33,684 bases of DNA from Pimelobacter sp. (GCA_002698575.1 NZZG01000098.1:1-33684); one strand, 5' to 3'; counted from the stretch's first letter, positions 16,297 through 24,581 are shown. Numbers and translations are program-made. The notes: a model not told the origin generated them from the sequence alone.

Positions 16297-16308
16297 TCGT
16301 GGACCTGC
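16278..16308 (-). terminator. Strong hairpin ending the suf operon
   Basis: GCAGGTCCAC (16278-16287) and GTGGACCTGC (16299-16308) form a perfect 10-base stem around an 11-base loop, starting 3 bases after the sufT stop codon. No T-run follows, but its position makes it the likely transcription terminator or 3' end stabiliser of the operon. Confidence 0.6.
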
Positions 16309-16311
16309 GCC

Positions 16312-16695
16312 TCAGACGTTGAAGCCGAGCGCGCGCAGCTGCTCGCGGCCGTCGGGGGTGATCTTGTCCGGCCCCCACGGAGGCATCCAGACCCAGTTGA
16401 TCGCCACGTCGTTCACCAGGCCCTCCAGGGCCGCGTTCGTCTGGTCCATGATCACGTCGGTCAGCGGGCAGGCCGCGGACGTGAGCGTCATGTCCAGCAC
16501 GCAGTTGGTCGTCTCGTCGAGGTGCACGTCGTAGACGAGGCCGAGGTCGACCACGTTGATCCCCAGCTCGGGGTCGACGACGTCCTTCATCGCCTCGGTG
16601 ACGTCGTCCACACTGACCGTGGCCGTGCCACCTCCGGTGGCCTCGGGGACCTCCGGCAGGTCGCTGTGGTCGGGGAGCTGCTGGGACTCAGCCAT
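16312..16695 (-). CDS. sufT: SufT/MIP18-type Fe-S assembly factor
   Basis: This is a 127-residue DUF59 (MIP18/SufT) protein. After a flexible acidic N-terminus (1-25) the domain shows DPELGINVVDLGLVYDV (41-57) and the conserved cysteine in TSAACPLTDV (C76). SufT-type proteins help mature or transfer Fe-S clusters to client proteins. The ATG at 16693-16695 overlaps the end of sufU by 8 bases, so translation is coupled and the gene is the last of the suf operon. Confidence 0.9.
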   Translation of the reverse strand: MAESQQLPDHSDLPEVPEATGGGTATVSVDDVTEAMKDVVDPELGINVVDLGLVYDVHLDETTNCVLDMTLTSAACPLTDVIMDQTNAALEGLVNDVAINWVWMPPWGPDKITPDGREQLRALGFNV

Positions 16696-17173
16696 TGGTT
16701 GCCTCCTGGGTTTGGCCCTGCGATTGCGTGGTGGCGTCTTTCCAGGCCATCCACGACAGTAGTGCGCACTTCACGCGCGCGGGAAACTTGGCCACGCCGG
16801 CGAACGCGATGCCGTCCTCCAGGACGTCCTCGTCCGGCTCCACCTGACCCTTGCCCTGCATGAGGGTCAGGAAGCTCTCGTGGATCGCCATCGCCTCCTC
16901 GACCGGCTTGCCGATCACGAGGTCGGCCATCACCGAGCACGAGGCCTGCGAGATCGAGCAGCCGAGGGCGTCATAGGACACGTCACCGACCACGCCACCG
17001 TCGAGGTGGACCCGCATCGTGATCTCGTCGCCGCACGTCGGGTTGACGTGGTGCACCTCGGCCTCGAACGGGTCGCGCAGGCCTGCGTGCAGCGGATTCT
17101 TGTAGTGGTCCAGGATGATCTCCTGGTAGAGGCTGTCGAGGTCCTGCCCGGGTGCGTCGGTCATCTCACTCAT
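16688..17173 (-). CDS. sufU: Fe-S cluster assembly sulfurtransferase SufU
   Basis: SufU is a zinc protein that accepts persulfide sulfur from SufS and passes it on to SufB in SUF systems lacking SufE. The 161 residues include YQEIILDHYKNP at the N-terminus and the zinc and sulfur-accepting residues C47 and D49 (NPTCGDE), C72 (LGCSISQAS) and C136 (RVKCALLSW). The internal insertion that separates SufU from IscU is visible between C72 and C136 (ESFLTLMQGK and onward). The ATG at 17171-17173 overlaps the sufS stop as ATGA. Confidence 0.93.
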   Translation of the reverse strand: MSEMTDAPGQDLDSLYQEIILDHYKNPLHAGLRDPFEAEVHHVNPTCGDEITMRVHLDGGVVGDVSYDALGCSISQASCSVMADLVIGKPVEEAMAIHESFLTLMQGKGQVEPDEDVLEDGIAFAGVAKFPARVKCALLSWMAWKDATTQSQGQTQEATNG

Positions 17174-18450
17174 CCCAGCTTGAAGTAGGAGCGGGTGTAT
17201 TCCAGCGCCTCCACCAGGGCGTCGATCTCGGCCGGGGTCGTGTAGAGGTACGACGACATGCGTGTCGAGCTCTGCACGCCGAAGCGCGCGTGGGCCGGCT
17301 TGGCGCAGTGGTGACCCGCGCGGACGGCGACACCGCGGGCGTCGAGCACCTGCGCGATGTCGTGCGGGTGCACCCCGTCGACCTCGAACGAGATCGCCCC
17401 GCCTCGCTCGGCCGCGTCCAGAGGTCCGAGGACCCGCAGGCCGGGAACCGTCGCGAGGCCGTCGAGGGCGTAGGCGGTGATCGCGTGCTCGTGGTCACGC
17501 ACGGCGGACAACCCCAGCTCGCCGAGGTAGTCCACCGCCGCGCCCAGGCCCACGGCCTCGACGATCGGCGGGGTCCCGGCCTCGAAGCGGTGCGGGATCG
17601 GCGCGTACGTCGACCTCTCCATCCGGACGGTCTCGATCATCTCTCCTCCGCCGAGGAACGGCGGCAGCTGGGCGAGCAGGTCGCCTCGTCCCCAGAGCAC
17701 GCCGATGCCGGTGGGTCCGACGACCTTGTGCCCGGTGAAGGCGATGATGTCCGGACGCTCCACCGGGTCCATCGCCGCCAGGTCCGTCGGCATCTGCGGG
17801 GCGGACTGCGAGGCGTCCACGACCACGATGGCACCCACCTCGTGGGCGCGGCGCGTGATCTCGGCGACCGGGTTGATCGTGCCCAACATGTTGGAGACCC
17901 ACGTGAACGAGACGACCTTGGTGCGCTCGGTGATCAGCTCGTCGATCCCCTGGGGTCCGTCGAGGTCGAGGTGGCCGTCGTCGGTCAGGCCGAACCACCG
18001 CAGCGTCGCACCCTTGCGCTCGGTCAGCAGCTGCCACGGCACGATGTTGGAGTGGTGCTCCATCTCGGTGATCAGCACCTCGTCCCCCGGACCGATCGCC
18101 AGGTCGCCGGTCGCCCAGGCGAGCGAGTTGGCCACCAGGTTGAGCGCCTCGGAGGCGTTCTTGGTGAAGATCACCTCGTCACGACTCGGCGCCCCGATGA
18201 AGGCGGCCACCTTGTCGCGGGCCGCCTCGAAGGCCTCGGTCGACTCCGCACCGAGCTGGTGCATCGCCCGCGAGATGTTGGCGTTGTGCCGCTCGAGGTG
18301 GTCGACCATCGTGTCGATGACCACCTGGGGCTTCTGCGAGGTGTTGGCGCTGTCGAGGTAGATCAGCGGTAGTCCGCCCGCGAGCGTGCGCTCGAGGATG
18401 GGGAAGTCCTTGCGGACGATGTCCAGCTGCGGCAGCAGTCCCTCGATCAT
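17170..18450 (-). CDS. sufS: Cysteine desulfurase SufS
   Basis: SufS is a PLP enzyme that takes sulfur from cysteine, leaving alanine, for Fe-S cluster assembly. The 426 residues include YLDSANTSQKP (31-41), TEMEHHSNIVPW (128-139), the PLP lysine in FTGHKVVGPTG (K242) and the persulfide cysteine in RAGHHCAKP (C382). The class II arrangement (short Cys loop) fits partnership with SufU. The ATG at 18448-18450 is chosen because GAGGAGA lies 5 bases upstream and the frame beyond runs into sufC. sufC ends 41 bases upstream. Confidence 0.96.
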   Translation of the reverse strand: MIEGLLPQLDIVRKDFPILERTLAGGLPLIYLDSANTSQKPQVVIDTMVDHLERHNANISRAMHQLGAESTEAFEAARDKVAAFIGAPSRDEVIFTKNASEALNLVANSLAWATGDLAIGPGDEVLITEMEHHSNIVPWQLLTERKGATLRWFGLTDDGHLDLDGPQGIDELITERTKVVSFTWVSNMLGTINPVAEITRRAHEVGAIVVVDASQSAPQMPTDLAAMDPVERPDIIAFTGHKVVGPTGIGVLWGRGDLLAQLPPFLGGGEMIETVRMERSTYAPIPHRFEAGTPPIVEAVGLGAAVDYLGELGLSAVRDHEHAITAYALDGLATVPGLRVLGPLDAAERGGAISFEVDGVHPHDIAQVLDARGVAVRAGHHCAKPAHARFGVQSSTRMSSYLYTTPAEIDALVEALEYTRSYFKLG

Positions 18451-18455
18451 CGCGT

Positions 18456-18462
18456 TCTCCTC
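18456..18462 (-). promoter_or_regulatory. Ribosome binding site deciding the sufS start
   Basis: Minus-strand GAGGAGA lies 5 bases before the ATG at 18450. The open frame continues upstream for about 150 codons, so this site is what fixes the start. Confidence 0.55.
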
Positions 18463-18491
18463 GTCAGTGCGCAGCAGTGGGCCGGTGGGGC

Positions 18492-19259
18492 TCAGGCAGG
18501 GGTCGCGTTGGCCTTGATGTAGCGGTCGTAACCCTCGGCCTCCAGGGCGTCGGCAAGCTCGGGGCCACCCTGGTCGGCGATCTTGCCGTCGACGAACACG
18601 TGGACGTAGTCGGGCTCGATGTAGCGCAGGATCCGGGTGTAGTGCGTGATGAGCAGGACTCCCTTGCCCTCCTGCTCCCGGTAGCGGTTGACGCCCTCCG
18701 AGACGATCTTGAGCGCGTCGATGTCGAGCCCGGAGTCGGTCTCGTCCAGGATCGCGACCTTGGGGTTGAGCAGCTCGAGCTGCGCGATCTCGTGGCGCTT
18801 CTTCTCGCCGCCGGAGAAGCCCTCGTTGACGTTGCGCTGGCTGAACGTGGGGTCCAGGTTGAGCTGGCCCATCGCGGCGTTGACGTCCTTGACCCACGTG
18901 CGCAGCTTCGGCGCCTCGCCGTCGATGGCGGTCTTGGCGGTGCGCAGGAAGTTGGCGACCGAGACGCCGGGCACCTCGACGGGGTACTGCATCGCCAGGA
19001 AGAGCCCGGCACGGGCGCGCTCGTCGACGCTCATGGCGAGGACGTCCTCACCGTCCAGCGTCACGGTGCCGCCCGTGATGTCGTACTTCGGGTGACCCGC
19101 GATCGAGTAGGCCAGCGTCGACTTGCCCGACCCGTTGGGTCCCATGATCGCGTGCGTCTCGTTGTCCTTGATGGTCAGCGTGACGCCCTTCAGGATCTCC
19201 TTGGGGCCGTCATCGGTGCTGACCGAGACCTGCAGGTCCTTGATCTCCAACGTGCTCAT
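18492..19259 (-). CDS. sufC: Fe-S cluster scaffold ATPase SufC
   Basis: SufC is the ABC-type ATPase of the SufBC2D scaffold on which clusters are built. The 255 residues carry Walker A GPNGSGKST (40-48), the SufC-type signature FSGGEKKR (148-155) and Walker B with the diagnostic LDETDSGLD (171-179). There is no membrane domain. The ATG at 19257-19259 lies 35 bases after the Rieske gene. Confidence 0.96.
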   Translation of the reverse strand: MSTLEIKDLQVSVSTDDGPKEILKGVTLTIKDNETHAIMGPNGSGKSTLAYSIAGHPKYDITGGTVTLDGEDVLAMSVDERARAGLFLAMQYPVEVPGVSVANFLRTAKTAIDGEAPKLRTWVKDVNAAMGQLNLDPTFSQRNVNEGFSGGEKKRHEIAQLELLNPKVAILDETDSGLDIDALKIVSEGVNRYREQEGKGVLLITHYTRILRYIEPDYVHVFVDGKIADQGGPELADALEAEGYDRYIKANATPA

Positions 19260-19294
19260 CAGTTGTCTCTCTCTGCTCGAGGTTCAGGTGTCCC

Positions 19295-19630
19295 TCAGGA
19301 CGGCGTCACGCCGTTGAGGGTGGTGGCGGTGTCGACGTAGACCGAGCCGTCGCGCAGCTCGACCGGGAACGTGGCCACGGGCTCGGTGGCCGGCAGCCCG
19401 GTCGGCTTCCCCGTCCGGAGGTCGAAGCGCGAGCCGTGCAACCAGCACTCGACCGTGCAGCCCTCGACCTCGCCCTCGGACAGCGAGACCGCGGCGTGGC
19501 TGCAGAGGTCCTGGAGGGCGAAGATCTCCTCGCCCTCGCGCGCGACGGCCACGTCGTAGGCACCGATGGTGACGGCCAGCGCCTCGTCGGCGGGGACGTC
19601 GGCCACGGCGCAGGCCCGCTCGAAGCTCAC
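19295..19630 (-). CDS. Rieske [2Fe-2S] ferredoxin within the suf operon
   Basis: This 111-residue soluble Rieske protein is of the non-heme oxygenase ferredoxin type. The cluster ligands are C43 and H45 (DLCSHAAV) and C62 and H65 (CWLHGSRF), with the usual PVATFPVE segment after them. No oxygenase gene is nearby, so it may supply electrons for cluster assembly or transfer, or act as a client or redox partner; this is inference. The GTG start (19628-19630) overlaps the sufD stop as GTGA, which ties its translation to SufD. Similar placement between sufD and sufC occurs, as I recall, in other actinobacteria but not in M. tuberculosis. Confidence 0.92.
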   Translation of the reverse strand: MSFERACAVADVPADEALAVTIGAYDVAVAREGEEIFALQDLCSHAAVSLSEGEVEGCTVECWLHGSRFDLRTGKPTGLPATEPVATFPVELRDGSVYVDTATTLNGVTPS

Positions 19631-20823
19631 TGGTCCGTCTTCAGGACGTTGCGGGCGAGCTCCTCCTCGACCGTGGTGGTGAGCTGCTCCTCCAGGGAGG
19701 GCACCCCGACCCGACGGATGAGGTCGTTGAAGAAGCCGCGCAGCACCAGGCGGCGTGCCTCCTTCTCCGACACCCCGCGCGAGCGGAGGTAGAAGAGCTG
19801 CTCGTCGTCGAAGCGAGCCGTCGCCGAGGCGTGCCCGGCGCCCTCGATCTCGCCCGTCTCGATCTCCAGGTTGGGCACGGAGTCGGCCTGGCACCCGTCG
19901 GTGAGGACCAGGTTGCGGTTCTCCTCGTAGGTCTCGATGCCCTCGGCCACCTTGCGGATCAGCACGTTGCCGATCCACACCGTGTGGGCCTTCTCGCCCT
20001 GCAACGCGCCCTTGTACAGGACGTTGCTCTTGGTCTTGGGCTGGTTGTGGTCGGCGAAGAGCCGGTGCTCGAGGTGCTGCCCCTCGTCGGCGAAGTAGAG
20101 CCCGAGCAGCTCCGCCGAGCCGCCGGGAGCGGCGTACTCGACGTTGGCGTTGAGCCGCACGACGTCGCCGCCGAACGTGATCGCGGTGTGCTTCACCTCG
20201 GCGTCGCGCCCGACCAGGATCGAGTCGCGCCCCAGGTGGACCGCATCGTCGTCCCAGTCCTGCAGGGACACGACGTTGACCATGGCGCCGTCGCCGACCA
20301 GCACGGACGTGGTCGCCGAGTAGCGGGCGGAGCCGGTGTGCACGAGCACGACGGTCGCCGTGGCGAACTTGCCCACGCGCAGCACCAGCTGGCTCCACAC
20401 GAGGTCGTCGACCGACTCGCCGTGCAGCCGGATGACGATCGGCTCGGCGATCTCGGCCTCGGCCGGGACGTCGATGAGCCGTGCTCCGCCGGAGAGCTCG
20501 GCCGCCAGGGCGGAGGGCCGGTCGTTGGGCGCGAGCTCACCGATCTCGCGGGCCTCGGCCTGGGAGATCGTGGTGAGCGTCACGCCGTCGGGCAGCGTGG
20601 TGTCCCAGGTCAGGGTGGCGTCGGAGGCCTCGCCGTCGAGGATCCCCCGCAGACGCTTGAGCGGGGTGAACCGCCAGATCTCCTCCCGGCCCGTGGGCGC
20701 GGGGTGGTCGGCGAGGTCGTACGACGGGGGCGGGTTCAGGTGAGAGACGCTCAGGTGGCCGTCCTTCTTGTCCTGCTCCAGCCCCGAGGTCACGCTCTCG
20801 CGGGCAGCATCGGTCACAGTCAC
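19627..20823 (-). CDS. sufD: Fe-S cluster scaffold protein SufD
   Basis: SufD pairs with SufB on SufC to form the cluster assembly scaffold. The 398 residues show the SufB/SufD beta-helix core (HTAITFGGDVVRLNANVEY) and the conserved C-terminal block with GAGHASATARFDDEQLFYL followed by SRGVSEKEARRLVLRGFF. The N-terminus includes EEIWRFTPLKRL, typical of SufD. The GTG start is at 20821-20823, 75 bases after sufB. Confidence 0.95.
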   Translation of the reverse strand: MTVTDAARESVTSGLEQDKKDGHLSVSHLNPPPSYDLADHPAPTGREEIWRFTPLKRLRGILDGEASDATLTWDTTLPDGVTLTTISQAEAREIGELAPNDRPSALAAELSGGARLIDVPAEAEIAEPIVIRLHGESVDDLVWSQLVLRVGKFATATVVLVHTGSARYSATTSVLVGDGAMVNVVSLQDWDDDAVHLGRDSILVGRDAEVKHTAITFGGDVVRLNANVEYAAPGGSAELLGLYFADEGQHLEHRLFADHNQPKTKSNVLYKGALQGEKAHTVWIGNVLIRKVAEGIETYEENRNLVLTDGCQADSVPNLEIETGEIEGAGHASATARFDDEQLFYLRSRGVSEKEARRLVLRGFFNDLIRRVGVPSLEEQLTTTVEEELARNVLKTDQ

Positions 20824-20898
20824 TACGGGTGTCTTCCTAGCGTTCGACGGTCTCGGGAGGCTCGACCACCTCGGGTCGAGCGGGAGCGGTCGGCTCGA

Positions 20899-22317
20899 TC
20901 AGCCGACGGCGCCTTCCATTTGCAGCTCGATCAGGCGGTTGAGCTCGAGGGCGTACTCCATCGGGAGCTCCTTGGCGATCGGCTCGACGAAGCCGCGCAC
21001 GATCATCGCCATCGCCTCGTCCTGCTCCATGCCGCGCGACATCAGGTAGAACAGCTGGTCGTCGGAGACCTTCGAGACGCTGGCCTCGTGCCCCATCGAC
21101 ACGTCGTCCTCGCGGATGTCGACGTAGGGGTAGGTGTCCGAGCGGCTGATCTGGTCGACGAGCAGGGCGTCGCACAGGACGTTCGACTTGGAGCCGTGGG
21201 CGCCCTCGTTGACCTGGATCAGGCCGCGGTACGACGTGCGACCGCCGCCGCGGGCCACCGACTTCGACAGGATCGACGACGAGGTGTGGGGCGCCGCGTG
21301 CACCATCTTGGCGCCGGCGTCCTGGTGCTGGCCCTCGCCGGCGAAGGCGATCGAGAGCGTCTCGCCCTTGGCGTGCTCGCCCATCAGGTAGATGGCGGGG
21401 TACTTCATCGTCACCTTCGAGCCGATGTTGCCGTCGACCCACTCCATCGTCGCGCCGGCCTCGCAGGTCGCGCGCTTGGTGACGAGGTTGTAGACGTTGT
21501 TGGACCAGTTCTGGATGGTCGTGTAGCGGCAGCGACCACCCTTCTTGACGATGATCTCCACGACCGCTGAGTGCAGCGAGTCCGAGGAGTAGATCGGCGC
21601 GGTGCAGCCCTCGACGTAGTGCACGTAGGCGTCCTCGTCGACGATGATCAGCGTGCGCTCGAACTGGCCCATGTTCTCGGTGTTGATCCGGAAGTAGGCC
21701 TGCAGCGGGATGTCCACGTGGACGCCCTTGGGCACGTAGATGAACGAGCCACCGGACCACACCGCGGTGTTGAGGGCCGAGAACTTGTTGTCGCCCACGG
21801 GGATGACCGTGCCGAAGTACTCCTGGAAGAGCTCCGGGTGCTCCTTGAGCGCGGTGTCGGTGTCGAGGAACAGGACGCCCTGCTCCTCGAGGTCCTCGCG
21901 GATCGAGTGGTAGACGACCTCGGACTCGTACTGGGCCGCGACGCCGGAGACCAGGCGCTGCTTCTCCGCCTCGGGGATGCCGAGCTTGTCGTAGGTGTTC
22001 TTGATGTCCTCGGGCAGGTCGTCCCAGGTGGCCGCCTGCTTCTCCGAGGAGCGCACGAAGTACTTGATGTTGTCGAAGTCGATCCCGCCGAGGTCGGAGC
22101 CCCACGTGGGCATCGGCTTGCGACCGAAGAGCTTGTGGCCCTTGAGTCGCTGGTCGAGCATCCACTGCGGCTCGGACTTCTTGGCCGAGATGTCGCGCAC
22201 GACCTCCTCGGAGAGCCCGCGCTTGGCGGTGGCTCCGGCGACGTCGGAGTCGGCCCAGCCGAACTCGTAGCGTCCGATGCCCTCGAGCTCGGGGTTGCGC
22301 TCGTCGATGGTCGTCAT
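20899..22317 (-). CDS. sufB: Fe-S cluster scaffold protein SufB
   Basis: SufB is the core scaffold that receives sulfur and assembles the nascent cluster. The 472 residues run through [10 protein letters not shown], a central beta-helix ([30 protein letters not shown]) and a C-terminal block with the sulfur-relay or cluster residues C382 (SNVLCDALL) and H410 (MGHEASVSK). There is no intein, unlike the M. tuberculosis protein. The ATG at 22315-22317 shares one base with the sufR stop (TGATG), so translation is coupled; AAGGAG lies 11 bases upstream. The longer frame into sufR is not used. Confidence 0.97.
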   Translation of the reverse strand: MTTIDERNPELEGIGRYEFGWADSDVAGATAKRGLSEEVVRDISAKKSEPQWMLDQRLKGHKLFGRKPMPTWGSDLGGIDFDNIKYFVRSSEKQAATWDDLPEDIKNTYDKLGIPEAEKQRLVSGVAAQYESEVVYHSIREDLEEQGVLFLDTDTALKEHPELFQEYFGTVIPVGDNKFSALNTAVWSGGSFIYVPKGVHVDIPLQAYFRINTENMGQFERTLIIVDEDAYVHYVEGCTAPIYSSDSLHSAVVEIIVKKGGRCRYTTIQNWSNNVYNLVTKRATCEAGATMEWVDGNIGSKVTMKYPAIYLMGEHAKGETLSIAFAGEGQHQDAGAKMVHAAPHTSSSILSKSVARGGGRTSYRGLIQVNEGAHGSKSNVLCDALLVDQISRSDTYPYVDIREDDVSMGHEASVSKVSDDQLFYLMSRGMEQDEAMAMIVRGFVEPIAKELPMEYALELNRLIELQMEGAVG

Positions 22318-23015
22318 CAGCTGACCTGCTCCTTCGTAGTGGGCTGCTGCTTGGTCTGGTGGGTGGGGAGGTTGGGGACGCACGTGGTGCACACGCCGTC
22401 GCCGTGGGCGATGGTCGCCAGACGCTGCACGTGACGGCCCAGGACCCGGCCGATGGCCTCGGTCTCGGCCTCGCACAGCTGGGGGAACTCGTGCGCCACG
22501 GTGGAGACCGGGCAGTGCTGCTGGCAGAGCTGGTCGCCGACGGGCGACTCGCGCACCCCGGCGGCGTACCCCTCGTCGGAGAACACCCGTGCCAGGACCT
22601 GGACCGGCGCCAGGTCGGGGTGCTGGGCGGCGACCTCGTCGAAACGCTCCTCGACGAAGGCGACCCGACGCTCGGCGAAGTGGCGCACGGCCTCCTCGCC
22701 GCCGGTCTCGGCGACGAACCGCAGCGCCTGGGCTGCGAGGTCGTCGTACTGCTTGGTGAAGCCCTCTCGGCCCGACTGGGTCAGGGCGAAGACCTTCGCC
22801 GGTCGCCCCCGCCCGCGACGCGCCGTGCCGGTAGCGGGGCGAGGGTCGCGCACCTCGAGGAGGTCGTCCTCGATCATCTGGTCCAGGTGACGCCGGACTG
22901 CTGCCGGCGTCAGGTCGAGACGCTCGGCCAGGCTCGCCGCCGTCGACGGACCTTCGACCAGGATCGACCGGGCAACGCGCTGACGCGTCGTGAGGTCCCC
23001 CTGGATCAATTCCAC
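22317..23015 (-). CDS. sufR: Fe-S cluster-sensing repressor SufR
   Basis: The 232-residue transcription regulator has an N-terminal winged helix (about 8-60, [20 protein letters not shown]) and a C-terminal cysteine-rich sensor. Cysteines are C164 and C168 (CQQHC), C181, and C209 and C212 (CTTC); three or four could hold the [4Fe-4S] or [2Fe-2S] cluster that lets SufR repress suf when clusters are plentiful. It is the first gene of the suf operon, as in M. tuberculosis (Rv1460). The GTG start is at 23013-23015, and a candidate SufR operator overlaps it. Confidence 0.93.
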   Translation of the reverse strand: MELIQGDLTTRQRVARSILVEGPSTAASLAERLDLTPAAVRRHLDQMIEDDLLEVRDPRPATGTARRGRGRPAKVFALTQSGREGFTKQYDDLAAQALRFVAETGGEEAVRHFAERRVAFVEERFDEVAAQHPDLAPVQVLARVFSDEGYAAGVRESPVGDQLCQQHCPVSTVAHEFPQLCEAETEAIGRVLGRHVQRLATIAHGDGVCTTCVPNLPTHQTKQQPTTKEQVS

Positions 23016-23026
23016 AACGTCAGTGT
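23012..23026 (-). promoter_or_regulatory. Candidate SufR operator at the sufR start
   Basis: On the minus strand ACACT-GACGT-TGTGG matches the mycobacterial SufR site recalled as ACACT-N5-TGTGA in 9 of 10 defined positions. It covers the sufR start codon and the expected transcription start, fitting autorepression. The reference consensus is from memory. Confidence 0.5.
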
Positions 23027-23053
23027 GCCGTTAATGAAAGTGAGCATTCAAGC

Positions 23054-23066
23054 AAGGTCAGCCTAA
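23054..23066. promoter_or_regulatory. Candidate iron-regulator (DtxR/IdeR) half box upstream of sufR
   Basis: AAGGTCAGCCTAA resembles the core of the DtxR-family consensus TTAGGTTAGCCTAACCTAA: 11 of the 12 bases from AGGT to CTAA match, but the outer right part does not. Its minus strand contains CTGACC, a plausible -35, so a bound repressor could block the suf promoter under iron-rich conditions. The overall match is partial. Confidence 0.35.
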
Positions 23067-23116
23067 GTGGTCCCGGTCACCCGCGAGCCGTGCGGCGCGG
23101 TGTCACAACTGTCAGG

Positions 23117-24475
23117 ATGCCCACCATGCCCTCCGTCGGAGATCCTGCCAGCGCCACGATCCAGCCCGCTCCCCCGGTGGCCACGGGTCGCGGACTGCCC
23201 TGGACGGTCGCCGTCGACGACGCCGTCGCCGAGATCGGGGCTGCCCGCGCCGAGCACGGCGACACGTTCGTGCTGGATCCCGAGCGCTCTGGCGGCTCAG
23301 GCGGCTCAGGCGGCTCGGGCGGCTCGGGGATCGGGCGGGGTGACGACCGCTACCTCTTCACGTTCTCGCCCACCGGCGTGGAGTCGTTCTACGCACTGCG
23401 GGAGGAAACGGCGAGCAAGGGCGTCGCCGACTACCTGATGCTGCGCCGCAAGCTGCCCGACCACCTGTTCGAGGGTCGTCGGGTCCTCCCGGGGACGCTC
23501 TTCCGGCGCGACGACGTCGCCGGCTACCTGACCCAGCTCGACCGGGCCCTGGACACCACCGTCACCGAGATGGGGTCGAGCGGCGAGGTGGACGTCTTCG
23601 ACCTCACCCGCCGGCTCGGCCACCGGATGGGCCTGGCCTCCTGGGCGGGCGAGGCGGCCGCCGGCCCCGGGTTCGAACGCCTCGTGGCCGCCTTCGACGC
23701 CCTCGACGGATCGGACGCCTTCGTCCACCCCGACGCGATGGCAGCGGTCGCCGCGTCGGGCAAGGCCGCGGAGCAGGCCGCCCTGGACACGATCGTCGAC
23801 GTCGTCGGCGAGCTCGTGGGCTCGGCGCGCGAGGACGACCTCTTCGGGCGCATCGTCGCGGCCTGGCACGACGAGCCGGACGACGTACGCCGCCGGGGCG
23901 TCGCGCTGGACGTGGCCCTGATCCACGTCGCGTCGATGTCCAACCTGCACGCCGCCCTCGGTTGGGCCCTGGTCGACCTCCTGGCCCACCCCGAGGCCCT
24001 GGGTCGGGTGCGCGGGGGCGACGTCGAGCTCGCCCAGCGATGCTCGCTGGAGTCGACCCGGTTGGCGCAGCGCTCGATCATGGCTCGCACCGTGCTGGCA
24101 CCGGTGAGGTTCGACGACGGCCACACGATCTACGAGGTCCCCGCCGGATGGACCATCGCGACGCTGTTGCCGCTGCTCAACACCTCGACGGCCCCCGGTC
24201 TGGCCGACTGGGACCCGGACCGCTGGGACCGGCACCGGCTGCGGCCCGTCGACGGGCTGGCCTCGCCTCAGCTCGTGACGGCATTCGGCCACGGACGCCA
24301 CACGTGCCCCGCCCAGCCGTTCTCCCTGTCCGCGATGTCGACCGCGCTACTGCGACTCGTCGGCGACTTCGACCTGACTCCCGGCTGGTCGTCGCGTCCG
24401 GCACCCGTGGCGGCCCAGATCGGCGGCGTGGCACGCGCCGGGGGCCCGGTCCCGCTGCGCTACGCGGCCCGCTGA
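23117..24475 (+). CDS. Cytochrome P450-like protein with an internal GGS repeat
   Basis: The 452-residue P450-fold protein has the K-helix ExxR (E312-R315, LESTR) and the heme-thiolate segment FGHGRHTCPAQPF with C397. The I-helix segment IHVASMSNLHAAL (269-281) lacks the usual acid/alcohol pair, and Pro follows the heme Cys, so it may not be an ordinary monooxygenase. An in-frame GGS x4 insert lies at residues 59-70, ahead of DDRYLFTFSPTGVESFYAL. The ATG at 23117 is chosen; an ATG at 23126 with AGG 9 bases upstream is also reasonable, as is a GTG at 23090. It is divergent from the suf operon, and substrate and redox partner are unknown. Confidence 0.82.
   Translation: MPTMPSVGDPASATIQPAPPVATGRGLPWTVAVDDAVAEIGAARAEHGDTFVLDPERSGGSGGSGGSGGSGIGRGDDRYLFTFSPTGVESFYALREETASKGVADYLMLRRKLPDHLFEGRRVLPGTLFRRDDVAGYLTQLDRALDTTVTEMGSSGEVDVFDLTRRLGHRMGLASWAGEAAAGPGFERLVAAFDALDGSDAFVHPDAMAAVAASGKAAEQAALDTIVDVVGELVGSAREDDLFGRIVAAWHDEPDDVRRRGVALDVALIHVASMSNLHAALGWALVDLLAHPEALGRVRGGDVELAQRCSLESTRLAQRSIMARTVLAPVRFDDGHTIYEVPAGWTIATLLPLLNTSTAPGLADWDPDRWDRHRLRPVDGLASPQLVTAFGHGRHTCPAQPFSLSAMSTALLRLVGDFDLTPGWSSRPAPVAAQIGGVARAGGPVPLRYAAR
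23291..23326 (+). repeat. Four tandem 9-base repeats inside the P450 gene
   Basis: The unit GGCGGCTCR occurs four times without spacers, the first two ending in A and the last two in G. It is in frame and encodes Gly-Gly-Ser four times. Perfect tandem copies suggest recent slippage growth and possible length variation between strains. Confidence 0.9.
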
Positions 24476-24569
24476 GCACCGCTCGCGGGTGCACCCGGCC
24501 GACCCCGGGCCCGGCCGCTGGAACCCAGCCGCCGGGCCCCGGCCACCGGTGAGCAGCGCGTGCCTGGGG

Positions 24570-24575
24570 CATGCT
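24570..24575 (+). promoter_or_regulatory. Weak -10-like hexamer for the ASCH-domain gene
   Basis: CATGCT lies 6 bases before the GTG at 24582, the same hexamer and spacing as before the YwaF-like gene at 1036. The first base departs from TANNNT. Confidence 0.3.
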
Positions 24576-24581
24576 GGACGA

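Noticed and set aside
20899..22317. Possible intein in sufB
   Set aside because: The protein is a continuous 472 residues with all SufB blocks adjacent.
23291..23326. CRISPR-like or regulatory tandem repeat
   Set aside because: The units are only 9 bases, have no spacers and are in frame coding for Gly-Gly-Ser.
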